Positions 26,319-37,872 of a stretch of 64,000 nt of DNA are shown in pieces. The stretch spans positions 62,273,874-62,337,873 of the forward strand of contig NC_034409.1 of NCBI RefSeq assembly GCF_002078875.1, given 5' to 3'. Below the pieces are notes generated by a model. That model was not told the DNA's origin, did no database searches, and was given only the letters and a program-made list of their open reading frames with translations. The number at the start of each line of letters is the position of its first letter. The stretch's first letter is position 1. The DNA comes from Numida meleagris (taxonomy: Eukaryota; Chordata; Aves; Galliformes; Numididae). A program made the translations under genes and the position numbers.

Positions 26319-28547
26319 TATGCCACTCTTGCAGCTTGCAGGCGTATTTCAAATTAAATATTCAGTCACTGCTGTTGTTCTTTCCAGCAGCTTCTTCACC
26401 TGTGACCCGTCCTCTGCCTAGGTGCCCTGACTGTCCTTTGAAATAATAGAATTTGTCCCCCACATTCACTTTTCATTTGCATGATATTCTGCCAACAAGA
26501 GCCAGCCTCCAAGAGAATAATTTCCATCTTCAATACAAGACAGTCCTCAGGGAGACCTCTCTTCTCATTCTCTCACCCCAGGCACAATCCCTGCCCAAAC
26601 TTCCCAGCCGCAGGGCTGCGTAAGCTCCCCTTGGGAAAGATTTGCGCTGTGAGCTCCCGACTCACTGAAGCATCCAAACACAAGCACAGTCCCCTCTGTC
26701 CTGACACATCCTCTTATGTGCTCTAGCTCACGGATCGGAGACCACTTGCCAGGTCTTCAGGTGTCACCAACCTTGAAATGGCTTGTGACAGACAGGGATG
26801 TCATAAAACAGCTAGTGCTGCATCTCAGTCACTTTAAAGCTTGGCAATCTAGGCGGTGAGCAGCACTCCCTGGAGTGTTTCTGATGACCTAAGCAGATCA
26901 AGTTAGAACTGGCTTCTGTAATTTTTTTGCTTCTCCCAGACTCTGCAGGGAAGATAGATTCATAGGGCTGTGAACTGAAAGAACAAAGATGCTTTTGCTG
27001 AAGTAGAGATCCTCATCAAAGTTACTGATTCACCACCCAGGTGTATATTTCTGTGGATGGGCAGATGCAGAAGTTCCCTCATGCACAGAAATTTAAGGAA
27101 ACATATGACCTGCATTAACCACACTTGGGCTTGAAGCTTTTGTGCTGATAATTTCCACTAATAACAATGCAAGTGAGCAAAATATAAGTAGCCTCGTGAT
27201 TATTAGAGGGACAAAAGTGATGAAAGTCAGAGGGATATTTTTTCTTTTTAGTTGCTGATTATTCTCTCTTCAGGGCACTTTGTTGCTAATTATTTTATTC
27301 ATTTTGTTTCATCAACCTTTGGATCCCTTCCCAATGCATAATCTACAGTGTTTGCAGCTCTCATGCACTCATTTGTTAGATGCCTACAATATTAGAATCT
27401 TTTTGATTTTCAAGCAAGGTGCTCCTGCTTCTTGTGTCCATGTATCATTTATCGGGTAGATTCAAGCACATTTGGTGGCACTGCTGCTTACCCCACCTTC
27501 TTCTGTTAAAAATCTTAAAGAATGAGAGAGAGATCTTGCAGACACGTTCAGAATGTGCAGTTCTGATTTCTTCACTATCACAAAATATTGTTGAAAGAGT
27601 CATAGATCCCCTGTGTTTCCCTGGCTTTTATCTTTTTTCTTTTCCTTTTTCCTTTTTAAAAATGTTTTTATTCTTTTTATTATTTTATTGAATTCTGTGG
27701 GAAACTAGAGACGTTGCTAAGAAGTATTAGACAGACACCAGAAACTGAGGCTATAAACCACATCCTGGCAATTCAATCCCTAGCACTTTGGTGCATTGGC
27801 TGTTGTTCCTAGCAAAGTAAACAATACAAAACATTTATCAGATGAGAATACAAGTTTTAGGATATCATAGAACAGTCCAGATTTAGGGGAGAGACATCTT
27901 TCTAGATCTGTTCTGGTAGCAGCTCTATCTCCCTGTGACCCAACCTATCTGTCCTTCAGCTGCAGGGTTTAAAGCAGGTTGCTCTCATAGCTCCTGAAGG
28001 GAGAAACTGCACAGCAGTGAATGGGCTCCTAATGCAGACTTAGGTGTTAGCACAGCAGAACCAGCAGTTACCCGGGGAAACCATTCATTTTGCCTTTTCT
28101 TAACAGAGTTAAACTCCTTTCTGGAAGGCCCTGTGCTTCTGAGTTATTTGAGCTACCACAGGTTATGCAAAAAATAACTCTGCCCTCCTTGCAGGGATGC
28201 GCAAAGAGGGTTTAGAGTTCTTCCTTTCAGATACACATCAGAGCATGTCAGAGGCTTGTAAAGGCCATCTCTTCTCAGGGCCAGAAGTTTGTCTGTGCTT
28301 CTCTGAAATGTGCATTCCTCTCACTGGGTAAAACAAAGAAGTATTTGTGGAACGATGTGTATTGCTGTCAATAGTACTGTAAAAAGTAGAAAACTGGCAG
28401 CTGTTTAAGGTAGCCAAGATGTTTGTTGTACTAAAATAAGTCCCAAGAAGATTAACTGGTGGCAAGGTAATGCATTTGTAAGCGCACAGTAATCTGCATG
28501 TGTTAATGATAGAACTCTTAATCACATGCCTGCACAGCTGACACAGA

Positions 28548-28571
28548 TCTCTCTTTCTCTCTCTCTCTCCT
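28548..28571. repeat. (CT)n simple repeat
   Basis: CT-rich dinucleotide run (TCTCTCTTTCTCTCTCTCTC) in intron 9. It is not adjacent to any recognised exon. Confidence 0.85.
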
Positions 28572-31502
28572 GTTCCTCTTTGTGGATCATATAAGTTCAC
28601 TAAGCCCATGGCTGTGTCTCCTCAGTGTCATAGAAAGTATACGTGCCTGTGGTGACACTCTGGAAGGGAAAAGGACATGTGAAAGCAAGTCTTTTTACAT
28701 GAAACATAGGTGCTGCAATTTATATTGTGAAATATATAATTTATATATAAATGAAATGTCAGACTTCCAATACTCCATCTCAGTATTGGCAATGTTCCTT
28801 CCCCTGCTCCTGTTGGTAACCTGTGCTGCATCAGTCTTCTCAGCCCATTTTTACTGCAACAGCAAGCCCTATGCTACATCCCAGCTGCTCCATCTTTGCT
28901 GCTGGTACACACTGGCGTCAAGGTCTTTTTACCAAAAGCCTTTCAGTTTTTTGACTGAAGCAGATGTAACTGACAACCACTTCACAGCTCTTTATTGCTC
29001 TCCTGGATTTGACCTTGAGTGAAACTGCAGCTCAAGCTCTCTCCTGCCAATTGCAGTCATTTGTATGTAATCCACAATTAGGTTGCTCAGAGTGTTTGTA
29101 TTACATGTATTTAATGCTATGTTGTGCATGTAATGCCATCTTTATGGGTGTTGGCCTCTGAGTCCTTGATAAGAGTTTCCATAGTTTTTCTGGGCTTTTT
29201 TTTTATCGTGTTAGATTCACTGATGCATCGTGTCTATCTTTGAGAGGTACGTAACCAAGAGCCTGGTTCCAGGTTCCCTTTCCTCTTCTCCTGTCGAAGC
29301 CTTCCTATTGCAGAGCTGAGCTCCCTTTCCAAACAGAAACTCTGGAAGTGTTCCCAAGCCACAACTGTTATATTTTCCTGGAAAAGAAAATCAGAAATAG
29401 ATCTAGAGAAAACTAGTCACTTACCTCTGCATGGTTTATGCTGTGCATGCTGCTCACATTTAAGAACATGCTCACTGATTGTTCCTGAGACACCGTATGC
29501 GTGTAGCAGAATAAAAGCTGTATCTTATTTACATTAATGAATGAGACGAATGAGTGCAGCATTTCCGAACAGGCAATAAGAAGAGGAAAGCTAAGCAATA
29601 CTCACATATTAATTAAAATGAGAGCTCTCCACAGGAAAAAAAAAAAAAAGATGAGCTTATTGAGATTCTGACAGCTGTCCGTAAACTCATTCATGGAATG
29701 ATGGGCAGGAGAGGCACCTCGGGAAGCAGGGTTTTTAGGGCAGACAAAGTCATTCACTTGATGCACATTCTGTTAAAGGGAGCAGCCTGGTTATTGTAAT
29801 TTATTCTTGTTGTGCTTGATGGAAAAAAGAAGTCTTAAATCTCAGCTGGAGAATTCACAGGACTTCTTTGCTCTTTAGATTTGCTTTATAGTTCTGCAGA
29901 CTCCCACTTGGGAGGCATTAGCATCAGTAATAACTATAGTATTTAGGGCTTATTGTAATGTGTTTCATCTGCAGATCGCAAAGAGATTTGCAAGGTGAGT
30001 GCAGAATTATAATCCCCATTTTATAGAAATTGAACAGATACATAGAAAGACTTGGTCATATGGCCAAGGTTACACAATAAAGTGGCAGAGTGATATCAGG
30101 TTAATCTGATCTCAAATACCAGCGTGGGCAAAAGGGGGTGATTTACCCTTATTTTCCAATGTCATACAATACCAGCAGAAACTAGAGTGCTGGAAGAACT
30201 GGTGTCCTAATGAGCATATCAAAATACACAGTCAGGTGTATTTTTCCTTTTCTTAACCTGAGAACTCACTGCAGGTCTCTCTGAATATGAGTGTACACAC
30301 TGTTAAGTTATCACACTGTTTCAAGTGAGGTACCCAGTGTAAATGTCTAAGTTAAATGCCCAGCCTGTCCATGTGGTGGAGGGAGCTGCTCAGAAAACCT
30401 GTGATAGGAACCTCTCTGTCTCTGGAGCTTAACTCAAATAGCTGAATCAGAGATGTGAAGTCAGACAATGTGAATGGCTTCTGACATATCCAGTTCTAAA
30501 ACTAATGTCAAGATCTGCATAGTCATTTAGTAGTGTATCCTATTAACATCTGTGACAAGTATATGCTCTGTCTATGTTTGTGGAACCTGGTATCATTTGC
30601 CCAGGGATCATCTTCTCCGGGTTTTAAATTCTCACAGCAAGATTCATTAAAGTCAGATTCAGCAACAAGCAAGTGTGGCGACATTATAATCCATGGAGAT
30701 AAATCTGAATATTAGAATTACTTCCACTGCCAAGATGACAAGTCTGCCATAAATGCAAAATGCAACAGTGGCAGTGATATTTCTGAACTGGGAGTATATA
30801 TTATTCTCTAAGTGTGTAAAAGGACAAAATATTTCAGTGCTACACAGAAGGGCATTTGAAAGAGCTATCTTCTTACTTGAGCAGTTGGCTATCTCTTGGC
30901 AACCTGCCATCTAGTAATTTATTACATGTCCACAGGGCATTTGGTTGGAGGGACATATGTTAGTGCAACTGTAGAGCTGCTATCAAAGCTTGATGCCAGT
31001 GACATGGAACAGAGGCTCTAAAAGGGTCTTGCACATCTGTCTGCAGGCATTCACCGGCTGCAGACTTTGTCCTTATTCCTGTCTACTGAGTTTCAGAGCT
31101 AGAATTAACACAACATGAAGCATATCTCAGGTTTATTTTTAAGGAAGCAGCGAAATGTAAAATCAGAGTTTAGGTAGTCCAGGAGGAAAATTCTGTATTC
31201 AGAGATGAGCCACACTGTGGAGAGATGTAAGAAGTGCAAATATTTCAAAGTGACTGTAGAGTATAAAACATACTGGTCGTTATGGTTTGCATTCTGCTGA
31301 AACAATGAAATACCTGCATGCCTTTAAAAAGTTGTTTCATTTCCCTTTGAAAAGAAGTTCCTATAATGCCTTGAGAATGTGTAATTAATGGGAGATTTCA
31401 TTAACCTAAGTGAATTATGGATGTGATGACCAAAGATAAACCCAAGAAAAGATCACCACGTAAGCAAAGCCGCCATAACTGCATAATAACTTCTGTGGTA
31501 TC

Positions 31503-31614
31503 ATCATAGAATGGCCTGGGTTGAAAAGGACCTTAAAGATCATCTAGTTTTAACCCCCTTGCTGTGGGCAGGATTGCCAACCTCTAGACCAGGCTGCCCA
31601 GAGGTATCCTAGCC
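31503..31614 (-). mobile_element. CR1 3' tail fragment, antisense
   Basis: A short CR1 remnant whose tail is ATCATAGAATGGCCTGGG at the low-coordinate side, followed by the complement of AAGGACCTTAAAGATCATCTAG-type sequence and of the CAGGCTGCCCAGAG block. It stops abruptly near 31614. Confidence 0.88.
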
Positions 31615-32364
31615 ATGCGTGGTTGTTAGTAGTTCGCTACTCTGGTTTGGTTTGATATGGCTTGGTTTGGTCTGAAGCAAAATTCCTGCTTAGTGTGCTC
31701 TTCTCACTGTTAGCTCCACTGCTGCTCCTGGTGCAGTCATGCAAAGGCATACTGTCTAGTGGAAATTTCTTCTCATTCCTTTAACAACCTCCTCTCACGT
31801 ATGCCAAGGAGTCACCTATCTACAGTATAGGTTTCTAGTCATTAAACTAATGCCCTAAGGTATAACTTAATACCCCAAGGTATTAGGTGCACAGTTGAAT
31901 TGTATGCATGGGGATACAGTGGCTGTGGTGTAGTTTGGATACTGAAGTGCCTTGCAGGGCAAAGCTTGTGGTAGAAGGAAAATCTATGGGTCTGCTTCAA
32001 GGTCAAGGTACACACTGCATCTGGCAGAACCCAGCCCTGTGGGGACCTCTGATCTGGGTACAAGGAGTTGATTTTTTGAAGTTGACAGGGAGCGACTGCT
32101 GTAAGAGTGCATAAGTCACTGATCACATATGGAGCAGGAGATCAGGCACCAGAATTTCCACTGCTAAGTCACTTTGTGCCTAGGTAGGAGGAAATGCACT
32201 TTTGTCTCAGCTTCCAAATTTACAAGGAGGAAGTGGTCACTGAGATGGCATAGTCCATATAGCATGATCCTGAACATAGCTCTGGTCTGGACTAGAGCCC
32301 ACCATTTAGAAAAACATCTCTTCACGATTAAAACATTCCTGTGGTGGATTCGCCACCAGCATTC

Positions 32365-32440
32365 TTGGTACATGGTTCCAATAATTAATTGCCCTGACTG
32401 CAAAAAATGCCTCCTTTGTTTCTAGACTGGAGCGAGGGTG
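32365..32440 (-). mobile_element. ancient CR1/L3-like remnant (weak)
   Basis: GGTTCCAATAATTAATTGCCCTGACTG followed by CAAAAAATG and TTTCTAGACTGG resembles the complement of a conserved segment of old amniote CR1/L3-like elements (a GTTCCAGTAATTAATTACCC-type block). Neighbouring sequence up to about 32640 may belong to it but is too decayed to assign by eye. Confidence 0.45.
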
Positions 32441-33340
32441 TGGGCACAAGGTCTGTGTCTCTAAGATCTGAATCAGATAAGAAAGCTGTGTGGGCAGTAT
32501 TTGGTCTACTTCATCTCGTATTCAGCCCCAGTTTATATGTAAATCTTCTGCGGCAACTTCTGTTTCAGGATTTGTTAATCGGCCTGAATGAACCTCATAG
32601 CAGCTGTGCACATGACTATCCCTGATATTGAAGGTGAAGTGAGGTGCCACATAAAATTACGTGATTGTCCTGCTGAGAACATACCACATTTGGGATTACA
32701 GTCTCCATCTCCTGTCTGTCCTGGCCTTTAACTTTTGGCCATCATTCTTCTTATACATGATAACTTCGTAACACTTTTTACTGTCCTTAACATTTTCCAG
32801 CAGTGCAGTGTAGTAAGTGCCTGGGAGTTAGTGCCAGCAACTAGCCTGAAACAGAGAAAAGACAGAGAAATGTGATCATCCCAACAATTTTTCTTTAGCA
32901 GCTCCATCACTTTTGGAAAATTTCTTGATGTTGGAAAATTTTAGGAAAAAAAGAACAAGAAATCTCATTCGAAAATGGGCTTGTCCAGATCCTGGCCCTA
33001 AGGATCAGGGGAAACTTTGGAACATGTTGTGATTGCCTTAGACTCATTGATTTCAGTAGTTCAGACTGTCAGTCAAGAAGAGTTTTGCCACTGAAATTAC
33101 TAGAAAAAAGATTGACCCATAAACTTAAATTCAACCACTTCATGTTCTCAGAAGACAAATATAAAAAAGAGCACAAAGCAAGGGGAGGTTATCCTCTGAT
33201 GGTCTGTTATAATATTTTTTACTTTTATATATCTTATTTTTTCATTTTGTACTTTTAATTCACATGATGAAGTTTTCTGACAGAAGTGGATGTCATGTGC
33301 AAGCTGAGTTCCTTGTTTTTTTCTTTTGCCTGTCACTGGC

Positions 33341-33346
33341 TGCATG
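33341..33346 (+). promoter_or_regulatory. CACNA1C: Rbfox-type TGCATG upstream of exon 9*
   Basis: Exact TGCATG whose last base lies 51 bases before the first base of exon 9*. UGCAUG is the RNA target of RBFOX proteins, which in mammals are reported to repress Cav1.2 exon 9*. The position, upstream and close, fits the usual rule that upstream RBFOX sites silence an exon. Function here is inferred. Confidence 0.65.
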
Positions 33347-33396
33347 TTCTCTATTGATGTCTTGTTCCTGGTACTTGACCATCTTGTCTGTGAAAG

Positions 33397-33471
33397 GAAG
33401 CACTCCAGCTGGCTTGCCTGATAAGAAGAAAGAAAAGTTTTCTTGGTTTAGTCACTCCACAGAAACCCATG
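33397..33471 (+). CDS. CACNA1C: CACNA1C alternative cassette exon 9* (25 aa, I-II linker)
   Basis: A 75-nt exon between GAAAG and GTAATG. It starts with GA (completing A|GA, Arg, after exon 9) and ends with G, which forms GTG (Val) with exon 10. The encoded insert contains TPAGLPDKKKEKFSWFSHST, then ETH, closely matching the mammalian Cav1.2 exon 9* peptide in length (25 residues), in the KF-WFSHSTETH-V core and in position. Length and phase allow inclusion or skipping without frame change. In mammals this exon is enriched in smooth muscle and alters gating slightly. The donor (GTAATG) and the pyrimidine tract are weaker than in constitutive exons. The peptide lies in the cytoplasmic I-II linker just after the beta-binding helix. 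Confidence 0.95.
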
Positions 33472-33574
33472 GTAATGTTCCACTGCACTTTGTGTCCACA
33501 CTACGTATATTTGTATGTGTGTTTGTCTATATATCTCTATAAAGACTGACACATAATGTATCTTTGTATATTTC

Positions 33575-33580
33575 TGCATG
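33575..33580 (+). promoter_or_regulatory. CACNA1C: Rbfox-type TGCATG downstream of exon 9*
   Basis: Exact TGCATG about 104 bases after the last base of exon 9*. With the upstream copy, the exon is bracketed by two RBFOX motifs. Downstream sites usually promote inclusion, so the pair could give context-dependent control. Function is inferred. Confidence 0.45.
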
Positions 33581-35141
33581 TGCGTGCCTTGCTTTTGCTA
33601 TTGCTTGTGCAGTGTCCTCTTCATGCACTCAAGATAATAAGCTGTTCTGCAAATCAATCTCTTGCTAATGTCTTCAAGATTGTTTCCCATTTGCAAATAA
33701 GCTCAAATATGTCTTGAAAGTGCTTTACCTCATCCTCAAAGATGACTTGCCAAATATCAATGTTTTGGTTTTTTTTCCTGAAGGGCTTCGTCTGGACTGA
33801 AAATTTTAATTATGAATGTCTCTTTTTCTTACAGTTTACTTGACTCTTCTGTGCACATCAAAATATGAATCCGGTTGATTTCTTTATTCACCTTTCTGAA
33901 CAGACAAGATTATTAAAATATCTAGTCTTTGTAAAGAAACAGGCACTATTAGAGTACAATATTTCATGGTTATGTAAAGAGTGCTAAAGAGACCATTATT
34001 TCATATGGTCTGTGTTCCTGAATAACACAGTACAAGAACTTATAGATTTCCAAAGACATACGTTGGAGGCATTTGCATTATTGGGATGGAGTGCAGGAAA
34101 GATTCTGAGGGGCATTTCTATCATAATGCTTTCAAAGCAGGAACCCAGGACCTCTTTGGAAGAAGCTTCTGATATCTTTCTAGCTTCTGAAAGGATGTCT
34201 GTGCCCATAGCTCATTAAACATCTGCCCAACTGGAATGCAGAGCATATTTACTCTGTCTCTTTTTTTATCAAGGGCCCGATATTAGATATTTTATTATCA
34301 ATGGGTATCCTATTTTGACGAGCCATTAGAAGCCTCTCCCACAGCTAATAGTGCATACTGTCAAGATCACCTGTGATATACATCCCATCTGAGAGACCTA
34401 ACTCTTCCAACTCTTCAGTTGGAAGTATCATTTTCTGTATATTTGAAAAGAGGTGGAAAGGGAGGAGTACACACTGAATGCTGTCCTTTCTCCCACCATG
34501 AGTTCAATGTTAGTATGTTGAGGGAGTTACAGCTGGTATAGGAGCTGGGATAAATTCATGGAATGGAAACAGCTAATCTTTTTCATCTACAGAACCAAAT
34601 AAAATATTCATATCTCATAACGGATGGAAGATGCGACACCTTCTTGAATCCCAGTGAGATAGGTTCACACCTAAGATTGCTTTCATTTGATGGTTTTTCC
34701 ATGACACTTCTGTAAAAGTGTAGGAGATTCTGTCCAGTTCTTATTTGATGAGTGTCAAAATGAAATCTCTGTTTTAGTTCATATTCATTAGTTTCTTTGT
34801 TGGTAATATCTGAAAGGGTCTGAGAGTTTGAATTCCCCTCTTTATCTCTATAAGTTCAGGCTCTAAGTGTAAGGTTAAAACCTGTTAACAGTAGTATACA
34901 ACAGATAAACCATCAGTGTTACTTATGTGGAACTTGCTATGAGGCCAACTGAAACCTTTTATCTGAATACCTATCAGTCTGGTACTTGTTATTTGCACTC
35001 CACTCCAGAAGAGACTGGGGAGGGCAGTAAGATGGTTGGGCTGGTGCAGGGAAAGAGGCATCTTCTTAAGTTTTCACTGAATTAAGCAAATGCTTCTTTC
35101 TTGGTTTTGCTAGATTCTCTAATTTTCAGCAATTCTCATTC

Positions 35142-35165
35142 AAAACAGTTCCTAGGAACTGTTTT
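35142..35165. repeat. perfect 24-bp palindrome
   Basis: The arm AAAACAGTTCCT is followed directly by its exact reverse complement AGGAACTGTTTT. It lies about 240 bases upstream of exon 10. It is not part of a recognised repeat and does not match a site I can name with confidence. Confidence 0.9.
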
Positions 35166-35406
35166 AAAGAGAGAGCAAGCAGCTAACTTTTCCCCTTTCT
35201 TTAGCATTTGAGTAACCAATGTATGTTCCAAAAATCTACCTGCCCAGCCTTGTCTGTGCAGGGAGGCAGCAGACTTGCTCAGCTAAGTGCTTATTCCTCG
35301 GGAGCTGCAGCTGAGGGTCTTTTCAGTAAGACTGATGTGATTCATTAATAGATGTGTCAGGTTCTAATAGACAACCCTCTCTTTTTCTTCCCTTTGACTC
35401 TTACAG

Positions 35407-35497
35407 TGAGCATGCCCACCAGTGAGACTGAGTCCGTGAACACAGACAACGTCCCTGGAGCAGATATTGAAGGCGAAAACTGCGGTGCTAGGCTAGC
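35407..35497 (+). CDS. CACNA1C: CACNA1C exon 10, I-II linker
   Basis: A 91-nt exon after TCTTACAG, ending CTA GC before GTGAGT. Joined to exon 9 it reads [15 protein letters not shown], then [16 protein letters not shown]. This is the mid I-II cytoplasmic linker of Cav1.2, where a Ser/Thr-rich start is followed by an acidic GADIEGEN block. The phase accepts exon 9 directly (ATG, Met) or exon 9* (GTG, Val). The residues differ from my recollection of mammalian Cav1.2 at only a few places, and the frame is intact. Confidence 0.97.
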
Positions 35498-36534
35498 GTG
35501 AGTACATATACACAGTTACATGTGTGTAGGTGCTGGCTTGAGCTTGGTGGTTTAAAGCCAAGGCAAATGTCAGACTCTTTAAGGGGAAGGAAACCACACT
35601 ATGGGTGAAAAGAGGGTGGAGAAGATCTGTTGATCCCAGTTCTTAATTGCAGGGTAAACTCACTCTGGACATTAGTGGAGAGCCTCTGGGATTACACAGA
35701 TATAAATAAATTACAGAATTCCCACAATAAGAAGAGCTGAGTTTGCGTAGTAGCTGAAAGAAGTGAAGGATAAGTGTTCTTGTTTTAAAATTTGTCTTTA
35801 GTGATAGTTAATCGAATTCAGTATATGCAGACCAAACAGTGGAATTGACTGGTATATTTTAATTTCTCTCATGATTCCTAGGCACTGTAAAGTGCCTTGT
35901 AATAGAAATACAAACATGATAGCTCCCATCCTGCAGTCTGAATTACACCCTTAAAGTGCTGAGCACAACATCATAGTGAAAAGTAAATGCAGCAGTTCAG
36001 AGGATGTAAAGCCTCCTCAAAATCACACCATTGTAGTAAGTAGACAGACTCAACAACACATGAGATAGCACTTATGGAAGACATTTATACTGTAAGGCAT
36101 GTTTTTTAACTTCACAGAGAGCATGAATAGACCAGAGGAGTCCTTTCTTCCCTTTTGCATGACTTAAACAAGAATAGACCTTATGCTGCCAGGGAATATG
36201 TTAAACGCCCCCCCTTAATTTCCATGAAAACTGGACTAAGCACTATGCTGGAATATTTTGAGGCTCTGTCCTGTCCTTGGACATACTTTGAGCCCTTCTG
36301 TTTGGTTAACTGCTGATCATAAGTATATAAGAAAAATTGTTTCGTCAGACCTGTGGCCCAGTGTTCAGACCCTGACAGTGATGGGAGGGGAAGCACACAA
36401 GCCTGGTCTTTTCCTGCCTTTCAATCCACTTTACTGCTCCTGAATTCATGTTAGCTGTATTAGAGATCTTAGAAGAGATGCTTCTCCTTTTTGCCTTTAG
36501 TGGCCATTTATGGACCTGTCAGCCATGGATTTAT

Positions 36535-36815
36535 CTGAAACTGCTAATGCTGCCTGTCCTCACAATCTCCTGTGGCAGCAAGTTTCAGCTGCTCGCTACC
36601 TGCTGCGTAGACAAGTAGTTTAGTGTATCTGTTTTAAGCTGATATACTACGACTTTCAGTTGATGCCCTTTCCTCCTTATACTGTGAGATCTGGTGATCA
36701 ACAGTTCTGCGTTCAGCTAATCTATCACTTTCATGTTTTCATAAACCTTGATTGTATCTCCCCCACACACTCCTGGCCTTCTCCTCTACAAACTGAAGAG
36801 GAAGCGATCTTATCT
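36535..36815 (-). mobile_element. ancient CR1/L3-like LINE remnant, antisense
   Basis: The + strand shows decayed complements of conserved old-CR1 3' blocks in the right order: TGTGGCAGCAAGTTTCAG near 36570, a GCTGCGTAGACAAGTAGTTT segment near 36602, TTTTCATAAACCTTGATTGTATCTCCCCC near 36736, and CTACAAACTGAAGAGG near 36786. Divergence is high, suggesting insertion long before the recent avian CR1 bursts. Confidence 0.7.
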
Positions 36816-37851
36816 GCATTACAAGACGTGATATGTGGAATATGTTATAAATTCAATCTGCTCTCCTGGAAGCGTCAGCCAGTGGCTTACAAACCCTAGA
36901 AGAAATTATGATAGCTTTCCTTCTCCTGCTTGCTGTTGTCTACCTGCTGAGTCTGGTTTCGATTATAAACTCTTTTCAGAAGTAACCAGTCAAGGTCTAT
37001 TCACAGCACTAAGGCAGCTGTAGCTCTCTCTTTAGCACATCGCTGAGCTGCCTGTGCTCTTGTCACATTATAGGAAGCAGCAGCTGAATATGTGACCACT
37101 TCTTCCATCTGGATCCAATTTGGAGAACCATCTCTATTCTGCAGTTACGGTTCCTAACACAATGGGTCCCCTGGTGCTACACAGTGCCAACAACAATGGC
37201 AACTGTTAAGATAAAGTTGCATATATTTTTAATATTACAGTTTGCATTCATTTAATGTCCTTAATCCCAAAGGATCCTCAAACACTTCATGAATTGTACG
37301 TGCAACGATTGTTTTCACAGTATTAGAGTTTAGCTATCTTCAGGGTAAAATGTGACAGGTGTTTAAAAACGCAAGGGGAAAGGACACAAGTGTATAAGGA
37401 GGTGTATGAGGGATAACTTGTTTTGCGCTTGAACAGTATGGGGAGTTTTCGCAAGGAGAACATAATTCTGTGAACTGGAATGTGGCCAGGAGAGCTGAAG
37501 GTTAACCCAATTCTAAACATAATCATGACTTAGAATGGAGTTTACTGAAAATGATCCAACATATCCACAGGAGAATGACAGTCCTGTGGTCTGGCACAGT
37601 GCTCACTATGCCTACAGCGTTAGGAGAAGGGGTAGCTATGTCCAGTGCATTTTAACAAAGAAAAGAAAGATGACAGGAAAATGGAACCTCGTTTTTTCTT
37701 CTTCCCATGTTGTAAATCTTAAAATAGTGCCTAAGTGTCCCCAAAGCAGTACATATAAGATTGAGAGAGATAAACGGTTTCCTTGCCACATTCCGCTTCA
37801 TTTGAAAATAGGTGGCATATAGTAGGTAAATTGAAATCTGTTATTGAGAAA

Positions 37852-37872
37852 GGGGCTTTTTTTAAGCCCCTA
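37852..37872. repeat. short hairpin, GC-rich stem with T loop
   Basis: AGGGGCTT, a T-rich loop of about five bases, then AAGCCCCT forms an 8-bp perfect stem. It lies deep in intron 10. It has a terminator-like shape but no relevance in a eukaryotic intron. Confidence 0.7.

Larger units (their letters stand above)
11339..33396 (+). other. CACNA1C: CACNA1C intron 9 (exon 9 to exon 9*)
   Basis: A 22-kb intron and the richest repeat region of the window, with CR1 fragments near 13.6, 15.1, 19.8-21.1, 24.8, 26.0, 31.5 and 32.4 kb. It includes a GC-richer patch around 23.8-24.3 kb, simple repeats, and several long open frames that show no protein family and no suitable splice sites. No other channel exon was recognised before exon 9*. 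Its last 60 bases contain an Rbfox-type TGCATG. Confidence 0.85.
33472..35406 (+). other. CACNA1C: CACNA1C intron between exon 9* and exon 10
   Basis: A 1.9-kb intron starting GTAATG and ending TCTTACAG. It contains a second Rbfox-type TGCATG at 33575-33580 and a perfect 24-bp palindrome at 35142-35165. No repeat element or other gene was recognised. Confidence 0.85.

Noticed and set aside
27840..27990. TATCATAGAACAGTCC segment as a further CR1 tail
   Set aside because: Only the first dozen bases resemble a CR1 tail and the following sequence does not continue the element.
28582..29022. 146-codon plus-strand frame with hydrophobic stretches
   Set aside because: The hydrophobic segments are low-complexity, there is no family resemblance, and it sits inside intron 9 without usable acceptor and donor in phase.
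37852..37872. GC stem followed by T residues resembling a bacterial terminator
   Set aside because: The window is a vertebrate gene; a short hairpin in an intron has no terminator role.
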